64,000 nucleotides of DNA from Butyrivibrio sp. Su6 (GTDB lineage: Bacteria; Bacillota; Clostridia; Lachnospirales; Lachnospiraceae). Every line of letters starts with the position of its first letter. The first letter of the stretch is position 1. The DNA is taken from positions 372,001 through 436,000 of the forward strand of contig NZ_FNUR01000001.1 in assembly GCF_900108105.1 (NCBI RefSeq), given 5' to 3'. A model generated the notes under the pieces. The model saw nothing but the letters and a program-made list of their open reading frames with translations, had not been told where the DNA came from and made no database searches. Shown one piece after another: positions 45,181-52,454 of this stretch. The position numbers and the translations under genes were made by a program.

Positions 45181-45385
45181 AAGTGATTGGCAGCGTCCGC
45201 CACCATTGACTGAACCTGAGGAAAACGCCTTAGTCTGCGAGCCGACGGTGAGGATGATGGGAACAGTAGATTCTATCTCACCGTCGGATTCAGTATTGTA
45301 GCGTTTTCCTCAGAACCCGTCAATGGCAAGCACCTTCGTTGTGGCTGGGTACAAGCGCCTCAGGCTCTGACTCCGAGAACAGTAG
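45181..45385 (+). repeat. Left inverted arm of the palindromic element
   Basis: It matches the reverse complement of 46520-46727 along its length, with perfect blocks of 30 nt (45199-45228 against 46679-46708), 32 nt (45238-45269 against 46638-46669), 19 nt (45295-45313 against 46592-46610) and 13 nt (45326-45338 against 46567-46579). The arm also folds on itself: CCATTGAC (45203) with GTCAATGG (45319), TGAGGAAAACGC (45217) with GCGTTTTCCTCA (45301), and CCGACGGTGAG (45242) with CTCACCGTCGG (45277). Confidence 0.9.
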
Positions 45386-45453
45386 ATGTTGATACTTCTA
45401 GAACTTATAATGCTTTATTCCCTCGGCTCCCAATGCTATGAGAGCGAGCTGCT

Positions 45454-45758
45454 GTTTTGGGCATATAGCTCGTTTTCAATAGCTCAGCCACCTGCAATTA
45501 AATCGGTTTTGGGCTCATAGCCTGATTTCAGGCTTGCAGCCACCCCTCATCATGGATTTCATCGCAGGCGATTGGGCATATACGGTAATAATCCGGCCGC
45601 AGCCACCTTTTTACGGGTGGCCCGAGGCTTGAAATCGGCCTATATGCCCAGTTCAACTTTCATGAGGGGTGGCTGGCAACGCAAAAAAGCTCTATAAGGA
45701 CAAATAAGTAAAAATCAGAGGTGGCTGGAAGCTTTCCAAAGCGCTATATGCCCAAAAC
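45454..45758. repeat. 305-bp co-centred imperfect palindrome
   Basis: Nested inverted blocks share one centre near 45606-45611. GTTTTGGGCATATAGC (45454-45469) mates with 45743-45758, a perfect 16 bp. CAGCCACC (45485) mates with GGTGGCTG (45720). CAGCCACCCCTCAT (45537-45550) mates with 45662-45675. TGGGCATATA (45573) mates with TATATGCCCA (45641), and GCCACC (45602) with GGTGGC (45616). Each half is built of three units that start with a GGGCATATA-like word and end in CAGCCACC, several with their own small hairpin such as AGCCTG-attt-CAGGCT at 45518-45533. Confidence 0.85.
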
Positions 45759-45803
45759 AATTTTCTATTCGTTGGCGATTCAAATTGGATAAACATGGAT
45801 TAG

Positions 45804-46120
45804 CTTGGATGTAGGATAAGAACGATAGATTTGAAACATTTATCCCACTTTATCCAAGCCTATTTTCTAAACTGTGGGATAAAACCTGAAATTCTATCGT
45901 AGTTATCCCACAATTTCGGCCTTCTGAACACTGCGATTGACCGAGTAGGATAAGTGTGAAAAAAACAATTGATTTATCCCACAATCCTCAGCCAGAGCCT
46001 TGAGAATTATGGGATAAAAAGCGCTAAAGTCAAGCTTTTATCCTACTCATGAGCAGATTCACTATCAGGATGGTTAAATCTATAGGATAAAAAACGTATT
46101 ACATAAACACTTATCCTACA
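45804..46120. repeat. Five tandem GGATAA-N20-TTATCC inverted pairs
   Basis: GGATAA starts at 45814, 45877, 45948, 46012 and 46085, and TTATCC at 45840, 45903, 45974, 46038 and 46111. The gap between half-sites is exactly 20 nt in all five, although the 20-nt sequences mostly differ. Flanking bases often extend the match (TGTGGGATAA with TTATCCCACA in the second). Spacing from one pair to the next alternates 31, 39, 32 and 41 nt. The first pair has an outer stem CTTGGAT/ATCCAAG (45804 and 45852). Confidence 0.9.
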
Positions 46121-46137
46121 TCTTCTCCTAGCTCTGG

Positions 46138-46153
46138 ATTGTCACAGTGAAAT
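46138..46153 (+). repeat. 16-bp direct repeat, copy 1
   Basis: ATTGTCACAGTGAAAT here and ATTGTCACAGTAAAAT at 46465-46480 differ at one base. The two copies bracket the GACCTA tandem module. Confidence 0.75.
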
Positions 46154-46157
46154 GGAT

Positions 46158-46184
46158 AAAGCGCTTAAATAATGCGCTTTTTTT
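46158..46184 (+). terminator. Terminator-like hairpin inside the palindromic element
   Basis: On the plus strand AAAGCGC, a 9-nt loop and GCGCTTT are followed by TTTT, giving a run of seven T residues. With no coding gene before it back to 45087, it suggests a plus-strand noncoding transcript ending here. Confidence 0.6.
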
Positions 46185-46235
46185 GTCTATGGATTTGGCA
46201 TCCGTTATTCAATATTCATTCCATAAAATCAAAAA

Positions 46236-46421
46236 CATGACCTAAGTAAAATAAATATACTGATTAGGTCATGAATTCTGTAATAACAAAGCAATATCAT
46301 GACAAAAATCATGACCTAGACAAATGAAAAATGCTGTTTAGGTCATGAATTCTGTAATAACAAGGCAATATCATGACAAAAAACATGACCTAAGCAAGTG
46401 AAAAATGCTAATTAGGTCATG
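46236..46421. repeat. Three 74-bp tandem units with GACCTA-N20-TAGGTC inverted pairs
   Basis: CATGACCTA begins at 46236, 46310 and 46384, an exact 74-nt period. Each is matched by TAGGTCATG, and GACCTA to TAGGTC is 20 nt apart in all three. Between units 1-2 and 2-3 a 37-nt linker beginning AATTCTGTAATAACAA is nearly identical. The 20-nt inner sequences differ more than the linkers. Confidence 0.9.
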
Positions 46422-46464
46422 TTTTTTGTAATAGCACGTTATCCGTGCAGGTTATAATAAATAA

Positions 46465-46480
46465 ATTGTCACAGTAAAAT
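46465..46480 (+). repeat. 16-bp direct repeat, copy 2
   Basis: Matches 46138-46153 in 15 of 16 positions and ends the GACCTA module. Confidence 0.75.
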
Positions 46481-46519
46481 TGAGAATATAGCCCTACACA
46501 TCCTTGAAAGTAGCCGCCC

Positions 46520-46727
46520 CTACTGTTCTCGGAATTGGATCCTGAGGCATCTTCCCCCAGCCACACCGAAGGTGCTTGCTATTGACGGGGGCTGAGGAAA
46601 ACGCTACAATGCTGGTTCCGACGGTGCATGAATCTAACTACTGTTCCCATCATCCTCACCGTCGGCTCGAAGACCAAAGCGTTTTCCTCAGGTTCAGTCA
46701 ATGGTGGCGTACGAGGCCAATTCATTT
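46520..46727 (-). repeat. Right inverted arm of the palindromic element
   Basis: Reverse-complement copy of 45181-45385 (see that entry for matching blocks). It ends in GGCCAATTCATTT, the counterpart of AAGTGATTGGC at the left outer edge. No target-site duplication is apparent outside the arms. Confidence 0.9.
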
Positions 46728-46736
46728 GCTTTTATA

Positions 46737-46783
46737 AAAAAGAGTATTTTGCAAAGAAATAATTGCATGCAAAATACTCTTTT
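46737..46783. terminator. Strong bidirectional terminator after the acyl-CoA ligase gene
   Basis: A perfect 16-bp stem (AAAAGAGTATTTTGCA and its complement) with a 15-nt loop has T-runs on both sides. It terminates the minus-strand ligase gene and insulates it from the palindromic element. Confidence 0.9.
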
Positions 46784-46851
46784 CTTAATCAGGTCTACAT
46801 ATTTATCAATAAAAGCAAAAAAAGTTTGATTATTCAATTCTATAAGTATGA

Positions 46852-48486
46852 TCATCCCTGATTTTGTTTTTCTACAAGGTGATCACCACAGTACTTCTGT
46901 CTTAATTTTGGTTTATCGATCTTGCCTGTGGCATTTCTGATAACTTTATCAAATATGATCTTTCTTGGCCTTTTATATCTTGGAAGGTCAACACAGAAAG
47001 CATCTACATCATCCTCTGTGAGAGTCATTCCCTCTTTTACCTGGATAATTGCGGCAGCAATTTCACCAAGACGCTGATCAGGAAGACCTATAACAGCTGC
47101 ATCATGGATCTTGTCATTTTTCATGAGGAAGCTCTCAATCTGTACAGGATACAGATTCTCACCGCCTGAAATAATAACGTCTTTTTTACGGTCAACGAGG
47201 AATATAAAGCCGTCCTCGTCCTGACGGGCCATATCACCTGTAAAGAGCCATCCGTTTTTAAGAATCTCAGCTGTTGCTTCAGGATTCTTGTAATAGCAGA
47301 CCATAACGCCGGGGCCTTTGACACAAAGCTCTCCGATCTCGCCCTGCTTAACAGGATTTCCTTCTTCATCTACTATCTTGGTCTTCCAGCCATAACCTGG
47401 AACACCTATGGCGCCTACCTTATGTACATTTTCCATTCCAAGATGAACGCAGCCAGGGCCTGTTGATTCAGAAAGGCCATAGTTAGTGTCATACTTATGA
47501 TGAGGAAAATACTGAAGCCAATGACGGACAAGGCTTGGTGGAATCGGCTGAGCACCTATGTGCATCAGACGCCACTGACTTAATTTGTAATCTTCCATCT
47601 TGAGCTTTCCGCTATCGAGTGCAGCAAGAATATCCTGCGCCCACGGAACAAGGAGCCATACAATTGTGCAGTGTTCTTCAGATACTGCTCTAAATACTGC
47701 TTCCGGTGAATTTCCCTTTAAAAGAACTGCTCTGCTTCCTGTATATAGTGAACCAAACCAATGCATTTTTGCACCTGTATGGTAAAGAGGCGGAATGCAG
47801 AGGAAATTGTCCTCGTGTGTTGTCTCGTGATGGATTGCTTCCATTTTTGCAGACTGCATAAGTGCAGTGTGGATATGCAAAATAGCCTTAGGAAATCCGG
47901 TAGTTCCTGATGAAAAATAGATTGCTGCATCATCCTTATCTTCAATAAGGACTCTTGGCGCTGTTGAAGATGAGTTTGAAACCTGCTTGTAATAGTCCTC
48001 AGCATAGGATGGACACTGATCTCCAACATAGTAAAGAAGCATCTCCTTCTTTAATTTTTCAGCAATATCCTCGATTCTTCCGATGAACTCAGGTCCGTAG
48101 AAAAGGACATCAGAATCAGAAGCCTTAAGGCAATAATCAATTTCTTCAGAAGTAAATCTGAAATTAAGCGGAACAGCTACAGCTCCGCATTTTAATATTC
48201 CAAAATAAATAGGCAGCCATTCTAGACAGTTCATAAGCAATATAGCGCACTTCTGTCCTTTTTTGATACCCCTTTCCATGAGCATATTGGCTACTCTGTT
48301 AGCTTTTTCATCAAATACAGACCATGTGATCTGTCTTCTGTAATAGGAAGTGCTTGTGGGCTGAATAAGTTCATATTCCTTCCATGTCACTCTCTGCTCT
48401 TCCTTTATCTCAGGATTTATCTCTACAAGAGCAACCTCTTCCCCATAAAGTTTGCTGTTTCTTTCTAGTAAATCTGTAATCGGCAT
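46852..48486 (-). CDS. AMP-forming acyl-CoA ligase (ANL superfamily)
   Basis: A 544-residue ligase that activates a carboxylic acid to its CoA thioester through an acyl-adenylate. Motifs: AIYFSSGTTGFPKAI (AMP-binding loop), NYGLSESTGPG, GWLFTGDMARQDEDGF, VDRKKDVIISGGENLYPVQIE (hinge), and the C-terminal catalytic Lys in NATGKIDKPKLR. The substrate is not readable; medium-chain or aryl acids are plausible given the divergent arylpyruvate operon. It has its own sigma-A promoter (48528-48556), with a shared 26-bp motif at the transcript start. Confidence 0.92.
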   Translation of the reverse strand: MPITDLLERNSKLYGEEVALVEINPEIKEEQRVTWKEYELIQPTSTSYYRRQITWSVFDEKANRVANMLMERGIKKGQKCAILLMNCLEWLPIYFGILKCGAVAVPLNFRFTSEEIDYCLKASDSDVLFYGPEFIGRIEDIAEKLKKEMLLYYVGDQCPSYAEDYYKQVSNSSSTAPRVLIEDKDDAAIYFSSGTTGFPKAILHIHTALMQSAKMEAIHHETTHEDNFLCIPPLYHTGAKMHWFGSLYTGSRAVLLKGNSPEAVFRAVSEEHCTIVWLLVPWAQDILAALDSGKLKMEDYKLSQWRLMHIGAQPIPPSLVRHWLQYFPHHKYDTNYGLSESTGPGCVHLGMENVHKVGAIGVPGYGWKTKIVDEEGNPVKQGEIGELCVKGPGVMVCYYKNPEATAEILKNGWLFTGDMARQDEDGFIFLVDRKKDVIISGGENLYPVQIESFLMKNDKIHDAAVIGLPDQRLGEIAAAIIQVKEGMTLTEDDVDAFCVDLPRYKRPRKIIFDKVIRNATGKIDKPKLRQKYCGDHLVEKQNQG

Positions 48487-48500
48487 ATTGTAATCCCCTT

Positions 48501-48526
48501 CTTGTACGCTTTAAAGCGCTAAAGTA
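48501..48526 (-). promoter_or_regulatory. Shared 26-bp operator-like motif, site 1 (acyl-CoA ligase)
   Basis: On the minus strand it contains TACTTTAGCGCTTTAAAGCG and ends TACAAG; the core CGCTTTAAAGCG is a perfect palindrome. It begins 1 nt after the -10 box and so covers the transcription start, a position typical of a repressor site. Sites 2 (56842-56867) and 3 (48642-48667) match it closely. Confidence 0.65.
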
Positions 48527-48527
48527 T

Positions 48528-48556
48528 ATTATAAAGACATTTAATAAAAAGGTCAA
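48528..48556 (-). promoter_or_regulatory. Promoter of the acyl-CoA ligase gene
   Basis: On the minus strand TTGACC, a 17-nt spacer and a perfect TATAAT lie about 40-70 nt upstream of the start codon. Confidence 0.8.
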
Positions 48557-48641
48557 TACAGGTAATGCCCTATTATTTAGTAATTTAAAGCATATTTAAT
48601 TCTTGATTTTATATTTTATTTTTATTATTCTAGTGTATATG

Positions 48642-48667
48642 CACTTTATCACTTTAAATCAAAACAA
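48642..48667 (+). promoter_or_regulatory. Shared 26-bp operator-like motif, site 3 (ior operon)
   Basis: CACTTTATCACTTTAAATCA followed by AAACAA, 52 nt upstream of iorA. It matches sites 1 and 2 at most positions (common pattern ACTTTA-n-C-n-CTTTAAA-n-C). It overlaps the expected -35 region of the candidate -10 TATAAT at 48679-48684. Confidence 0.55.
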
Positions 48668-48719
48668 TGTCTGTTTTATATAATTGTGCGTAATTTTCAA
48701 GAAGGTAGGAGGATTATAA

Positions 48720-50474
48720 ATGAGCAAAGACAATGGCAAACAGCTCATGCTTGGCAACAAGGCTGTTGCCCGGGGATTATATGAAGCCGGAGTATGCTTC
48801 ATTTCAAGTTATCCTGGTACTCCAAGTACAGAGGTAACTGAAGAAGCAGCAAAATATGATGATATTTACTGTGAATGGGCACCTAATGAAAAGGTGGCTA
48901 TGGAATCTGCTTTTGGAGCATCACTTGCAGGAAAAAGAGCTTTCTGCGCTCAGAAGCACGTTGGTCTTAATGTGGCTGCAGATCCACTTTACACCATGTC
49001 CTATACAGGAGTTAATGCAGGTCTCGTGATCGTAGTTGCTGATGACGCAGGAATGCACTCATCACAGAATGAGCAGGATTCAAGGCACCACGCTATCGCT
49101 GCCAAGGTTCCTATGATTGAGCCTTCTGATTCAGGTGAAGCCCTCGAATACACAAAGCTTGCCTATGAAATTTCTGAAAAATTTGACACTCCTGTTCTTT
49201 TAAAGATGTGCACAAGGGTTGCACACTCTCAGTCTCTCGTAAGTACAGGTGAAAGAACTGTTCCCGATAAGCCATACGAAAAAAATATCGCAAAATACGT
49301 AATGATGCCAGGCAATGCCAAAAAGCGTCATCCTATCGTCGAGCAGAGAACAAAAGACCTTATTTCTTATGCTGAAGACTGTCCTCTTAACAGAGTTGAA
49401 ATGGGTGATACAAAAACAGGTATCATTACCTGTTCAACTTCTTACCAGTATGTAAAAGAAGTTTTTGGTGACTCCGTAAGTGTACTTAAGCTTGGTATGA
49501 CCAATCCTCTTCCTGAGAAGCTTATCAGGGACTTTGCTTCAAGGGTTGATAAGCTCTTTGTTGTAGAAGAACTTGATCCTATCATTGAAAATCATGTAAA
49601 AGCTCTTGGAATTGAAGTCACAGGAAAAGACCTTCTTCCAATCGTTGATGAGTTTTCACAAAATCTAATTGCTCAGAAATTCGGAAAAGATGTCGAGAGC
49701 TCTTTTGCCCTTGACGCAGAGATTCCTAATCGTCCACCTGTTATGTGTGCAGGCTGCCCACACAGAGGACTTTTCTATACTCTAAAAAAGAATAACTGCA
49801 CTGTTTTAGGCGATATTGGATGCTATACACTGGGCGCAGTTCCACCACTTGGTGCTATCGAAATGACTCTCTGTATGGGAGCTTCAATTGGCGCACTCCA
49901 TGGTTTTAACAAAGTAAGAGGTGCCGAAAGTGAGCACAAAACTGTTGCTGTTATCGGCGATTCTACATTTATGCATTCAGGAATGACAGGTCTTGCCAAC
50001 GTTGCATATAACCAGTCAAACTCAACTATCATTATTGTTGACAATTCAATCACCGGAATGACAGGTCACCAACAGAATCCAACAACCGGCTACAACATAA
50101 AGGGTGATCCGGCAGGAAAGATCGATCTTGAAGCCCTTTGCAGAGCTATGGGCTTTGAGAGAGTTCGCGTAGTTGATCCTTATAATCTTGATGAATGCGA
50201 TAAAGTCCTCAAGGAAGAGCTCAGCGCAGACGCTCCTTCTGTGATAATCTCAAGGCGCCCTTGTGCACTGTTAAAATACGTAAAACACAATCCTCCTCTT
50301 AGCGTTGATAAGAATAAATGCGTAGGCTGTAAATCCTGTATGAGAATTGGATGCCCTGCAATTTCCATGAAAGATGGACAGGCCAGAATTGATACAACAC
50401 TGTGCGTAGGCTGCAACGTATGTAGCCAGCTCTGTCCGGTTGGAGCCTTTAATGCTCCGGAAAAGGAGGCTTGA
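48720..50474 (+). CDS. iorA: Indolepyruvate:ferredoxin oxidoreductase, alpha subunit
   Basis: A 584-residue TPP and iron-sulfur enzyme subunit. With IorB it oxidatively decarboxylates arylpyruvates (from Trp, Phe, Tyr transamination) to aryl-acetyl-CoA, reducing ferredoxin. An N-terminal pyruvate-ferredoxin-oxidoreductase-like domain (SSYPGTPSTEVTEEAAKY) is followed by a TPP-binding region (MCAGCPHRGLFYTL; VIGDSTFMHSGMTGLANVAYN). Two C-terminal 4Fe-4S clusters follow: CVGCKSCMRIGCP and CVGCNVCSQLCPVGAF. The ribosome-binding site is AGGAGG. First gene of iorA-iorB-paaK-ACT. Confidence 0.96.
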   Translation: MSKDNGKQLMLGNKAVARGLYEAGVCFISSYPGTPSTEVTEEAAKYDDIYCEWAPNEKVAMESAFGASLAGKRAFCAQKHVGLNVAADPLYTMSYTGVNAGLVIVVADDAGMHSSQNEQDSRHHAIAAKVPMIEPSDSGEALEYTKLAYEISEKFDTPVLLKMCTRVAHSQSLVSTGERTVPDKPYEKNIAKYVMMPGNAKKRHPIVEQRTKDLISYAEDCPLNRVEMGDTKTGIITCSTSYQYVKEVFGDSVSVLKLGMTNPLPEKLIRDFASRVDKLFVVEELDPIIENHVKALGIEVTGKDLLPIVDEFSQNLIAQKFGKDVESSFALDAEIPNRPPVMCAGCPHRGLFYTLKKNNCTVLGDIGCYTLGAVPPLGAIEMTLCMGASIGALHGFNKVRGAESEHKTVAVIGDSTFMHSGMTGLANVAYNQSNSTIIIVDNSITGMTGHQQNPTTGYNIKGDPAGKIDLEALCRAMGFERVRVVDPYNLDECDKVLKEELSADAPSVIISRRPCALLKYVKHNPPLSVDKNKCVGCKSCMRIGCPAISMKDGQARIDTTLCVGCNVCSQLCPVGAFNAPEKEA

Positions 50475-50478
50475 AACA

Positions 50479-51054
50479 ATGGAAACTAAGAATATTATGA
50501 TCGTTGGTGTAGGCGGACAGGGTTCACTTCTTGCCAGCAAACTTTTAGGACATCTTTTAATGGCTCAGGGATATGATGTAAAAGTTTCTGAAGTACATGG
50601 TATGAGCCAGCGAGGAGGAAGCGTTGTAACCTATGTAAGATACGGCGATAAAGTCTTCTCTCCTGTCATCGATAAAGGTCAGGCTGATTACATTGTTTCC
50701 TTTGAAGCTTTAGAAGCTGCAAGATGGCTTCCATACCTAAAAAAGGATGGACAGATCGTCACAAACACTCAGCAGATAGATCCTATGCCGGTAATTACAG
50801 GAGCAGCTGAATATCCTGACAATATTATCGATAAGATCAAAGCTACAGGAGCAAAGGTTGATGCTCTGGACTGCCTTACTCTTGCAGAACAGGCCGGTTC
50901 ATCAAAAGCTGTAAATATAGTATTACTTGGAAGACTCTCACACTACTTTGATCTTCCTGAAGATGAATGGATGAAGAGCCTTGAAGCCAATGTACCTGCC
51001 AAATTCCTCGACATGAATAAAAAAGCCTTCGAGCTTGGCAAAAACTTCGCATAA
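50479..51054 (+). CDS. iorB: Indolepyruvate:ferredoxin oxidoreductase, beta subunit
   Basis: About 191 residues, the gamma-domain-like subunit that partners IorA. The N-terminus IMIVGVGGQGSLLASKLLG and EVHGMSQRGGSVVTYVRYG are hallmarks of the family. The open frame extends back to 50440 inside iorA, but the ATG at 50479 with AAGGAGG 9 nt upstream is the natural start, 4 nt after the iorA stop. Confidence 0.95.
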   Translation: METKNIMIVGVGGQGSLLASKLLGHLLMAQGYDVKVSEVHGMSQRGGSVVTYVRYGDKVFSPVIDKGQADYIVSFEALEAARWLPYLKKDGQIVTNTQQIDPMPVITGAAEYPDNIIDKIKATGAKVDALDCLTLAEQAGSSKAVNIVLLGRLSHYFDLPEDEWMKSLEANVPAKFLDMNKKAFELGKNFA

Positions 51055-51082
51055 AAAGAATTGTTTTTGGGGAGAAAAAGAT

Positions 51083-52384
51083 ATGGAGCAATATTTTCAG
51101 AAAGAAATTGAAACAGCACCTTATGAAGAAATAAAAAAGATTCAGAGCGAAAAGCTTGTACAGCAGGTAAAAAGAGTTTGGGATAATGTCCCTTACTACA
51201 GGAAAAAGATGGAGGAAAAAGGCGTTACTCCCGATGATATTAAGTCCGTAGATGACCTTCACAAGCTCCCATTTTTATCAAAAAAGGATCTTAGAGACGC
51301 CTATCCCACAGGCCTTCTTGGTGCTCCAATGAAGGACTGCGTAAGAATCCACTCAACTTCCGGAACAACAGGAAAAAGAGTTGTCGCTTTCTATACACAG
51401 CATGACATTGATCTTTGGGAAGACTGCTGCGCAAGAGCTATCATGGCTGCCGGCGGAACTGATGAAGATGTCTGCCAGATTGCATATGGCTTTGGACTTT
51501 TTACAGGCGGCGCCGGCCTTAATGGCGGTTCTCATAAAGTTGGTTGCCTTACAGTTCCTATAAGCTCCGGTAACACTGACAGACAGATGATGTTTATAAA
51601 TGACCTAAAGGCCACTATCCTTTGCTGCACACCAAGTTATGCCGCGTACCTCTCAGAGCGTTTCAAAGAAGAAGGCTACAAGCCTGAAGATATTCCTCTT
51701 AAGGCAGGAATCTTTGGCGCAGAAGCCTGGAGCGAAGAAATGCGTCAGGAAATAGAATCCACTTTAGGAATCAAAGCCTACGATATTTATGGTCTTACAG
51801 AGCTTTCCGGTCCCGGAGTTGCCTTTGAATGCTGTGAGCAAAATGGTATGCACATAAATGAGGATCACTTCATAGCAGAGATCATCGATCCTGATACTGA
51901 AGAAGTACTTCCTGAAGGCTCACAGGGCGAGCTGGTATTTACAGCTGTAGATAAAGAAGCCTTCCCAATGCTCCGCTATCGCACAAGAGATATCTGCAAA
52001 CTCACACGAGGCAAGTGTTCCTGCGGAAGAACATTCATCAAAATGGCTAAACCAATGGGTCGTTCAGATGACATGCTCATTGTAAGAGGCGTAAATGTAT
52101 TCCCGAGCCAGATCGAAACAGTTCTTTTGAACAATGGATATGCTGCAAACTACCAGATAGTTGTTGACAGAGCCAACAACACCGACTCTCTTGATGTTCA
52201 GGTAGAAATGACACCTGAGATGTTCACAGATAATGTCGGTGAGATCGAGGAACGTCAGAAAAAGCTTGCTACAGATATGTACTCAATGCTTGGAATCAAG
52301 GTAAAGATCTCTCTCCTTGCACCAAAGTCAATCGCAAGAAGCGAAGGAAAAGCTGTAAGAGTTATCGATAAGAGAAAAATCTAA
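51083..52384 (+). CDS. paaK: Phenylacetate-CoA ligase-type enzyme
   Basis: About 433 residues, AMP-forming aryl-acid CoA ligase. Motifs: IHSTSGTTGKRVVAFYT for ATP binding, DIYGLTELSGPGVAFEC, RYRTRDICKLTRGKCSCGRTF (with a Cys cluster seen in PaaK proteins) and MGRSDDMLIVRGVNVFPSQIE. Beside IorAB in anaerobes it is thought to couple aryl-acetyl-CoA to aryl-acetate, or to re-activate aryl acids; direction is not readable from sequence. The start at 51083 follows GGGGAG and lies 28 nt after iorB; the open frame extends back to 51035. Confidence 0.94.
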   Translation: MEQYFQKEIETAPYEEIKKIQSEKLVQQVKRVWDNVPYYRKKMEEKGVTPDDIKSVDDLHKLPFLSKKDLRDAYPTGLLGAPMKDCVRIHSTSGTTGKRVVAFYTQHDIDLWEDCCARAIMAAGGTDEDVCQIAYGFGLFTGGAGLNGGSHKVGCLTVPISSGNTDRQMMFINDLKATILCCTPSYAAYLSERFKEEGYKPEDIPLKAGIFGAEAWSEEMRQEIESTLGIKAYDIYGLTELSGPGVAFECCEQNGMHINEDHFIAEIIDPDTEEVLPEGSQGELVFTAVDKEAFPMLRYRTRDICKLTRGKCSCGRTFIKMAKPMGRSDDMLIVRGVNVFPSQIETVLLNNGYAANYQIVVDRANNTDSLDVQVEMTPEMFTDNVGEIEERQKKLATDMYSMLGIKVKISLLAPKSIARSEGKAVRVIDKRKI

Positions 52385-52454
52385 GTTTTATTGATATTTT
52401 TTGCAGTAATTATTCAAAAATTATTCTATACTAGAAATATAGGAGGATTCTATC

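Larger units (their letters stand above)
45181..46727. other. ORF-free element of nested and tandem palindromes
   Basis: About 1.55 kb with no plausible coding frame, lying between the terminator at 45098-45136 and the one at 46737-46783. It is bounded by two arms of about 200 bp in inverted orientation (45181-45385 and 46520-46727). Between them are a 305-bp palindrome (45454-45758), five GGATAA/TTATCC inverted pairs (45804-46120), a terminator-like hairpin (46158-46184), three 74-bp tandem units with GACCTA/TAGGTC pairs (46236-46421), and a small hairpin GCACG/CGTGC (46434-46448). Almost every stretch can fold back on itself. No transposase, recombinase or reverse transcriptase gene lies inside or next to it. 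I cannot match it to a known element class; a non-mobile-enzyme repeat nest or a structured RNA are the two readings I consider. Confidence 0.8.

Noticed and set aside
45804-46421. CRISPR array
   Set aside because: The repeated words are short inverted pairs rather than 25-40 nt direct repeats with unique spacers of constant length, and no cas genes are in the window. The 74-bp units have near-identical linkers, unlike spacers.
45181-46727. Insertion sequence or integron cassette array
   Set aside because: No transposase or integrase frame, no ORFs between the hairpins, no clear target-site duplication, and the arms are far longer and more structured than IS ends or attC sites.
45181-46727. 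A known large noncoding RNA such as ROOL, GOLLD or OLE
   Set aside because: I recognise none of their conserved motifs or usual gene contexts (tRNA clusters, phage genes, OLE-associated protein), and the repetitive palindromic build is different. A covariance-model search would settle it.
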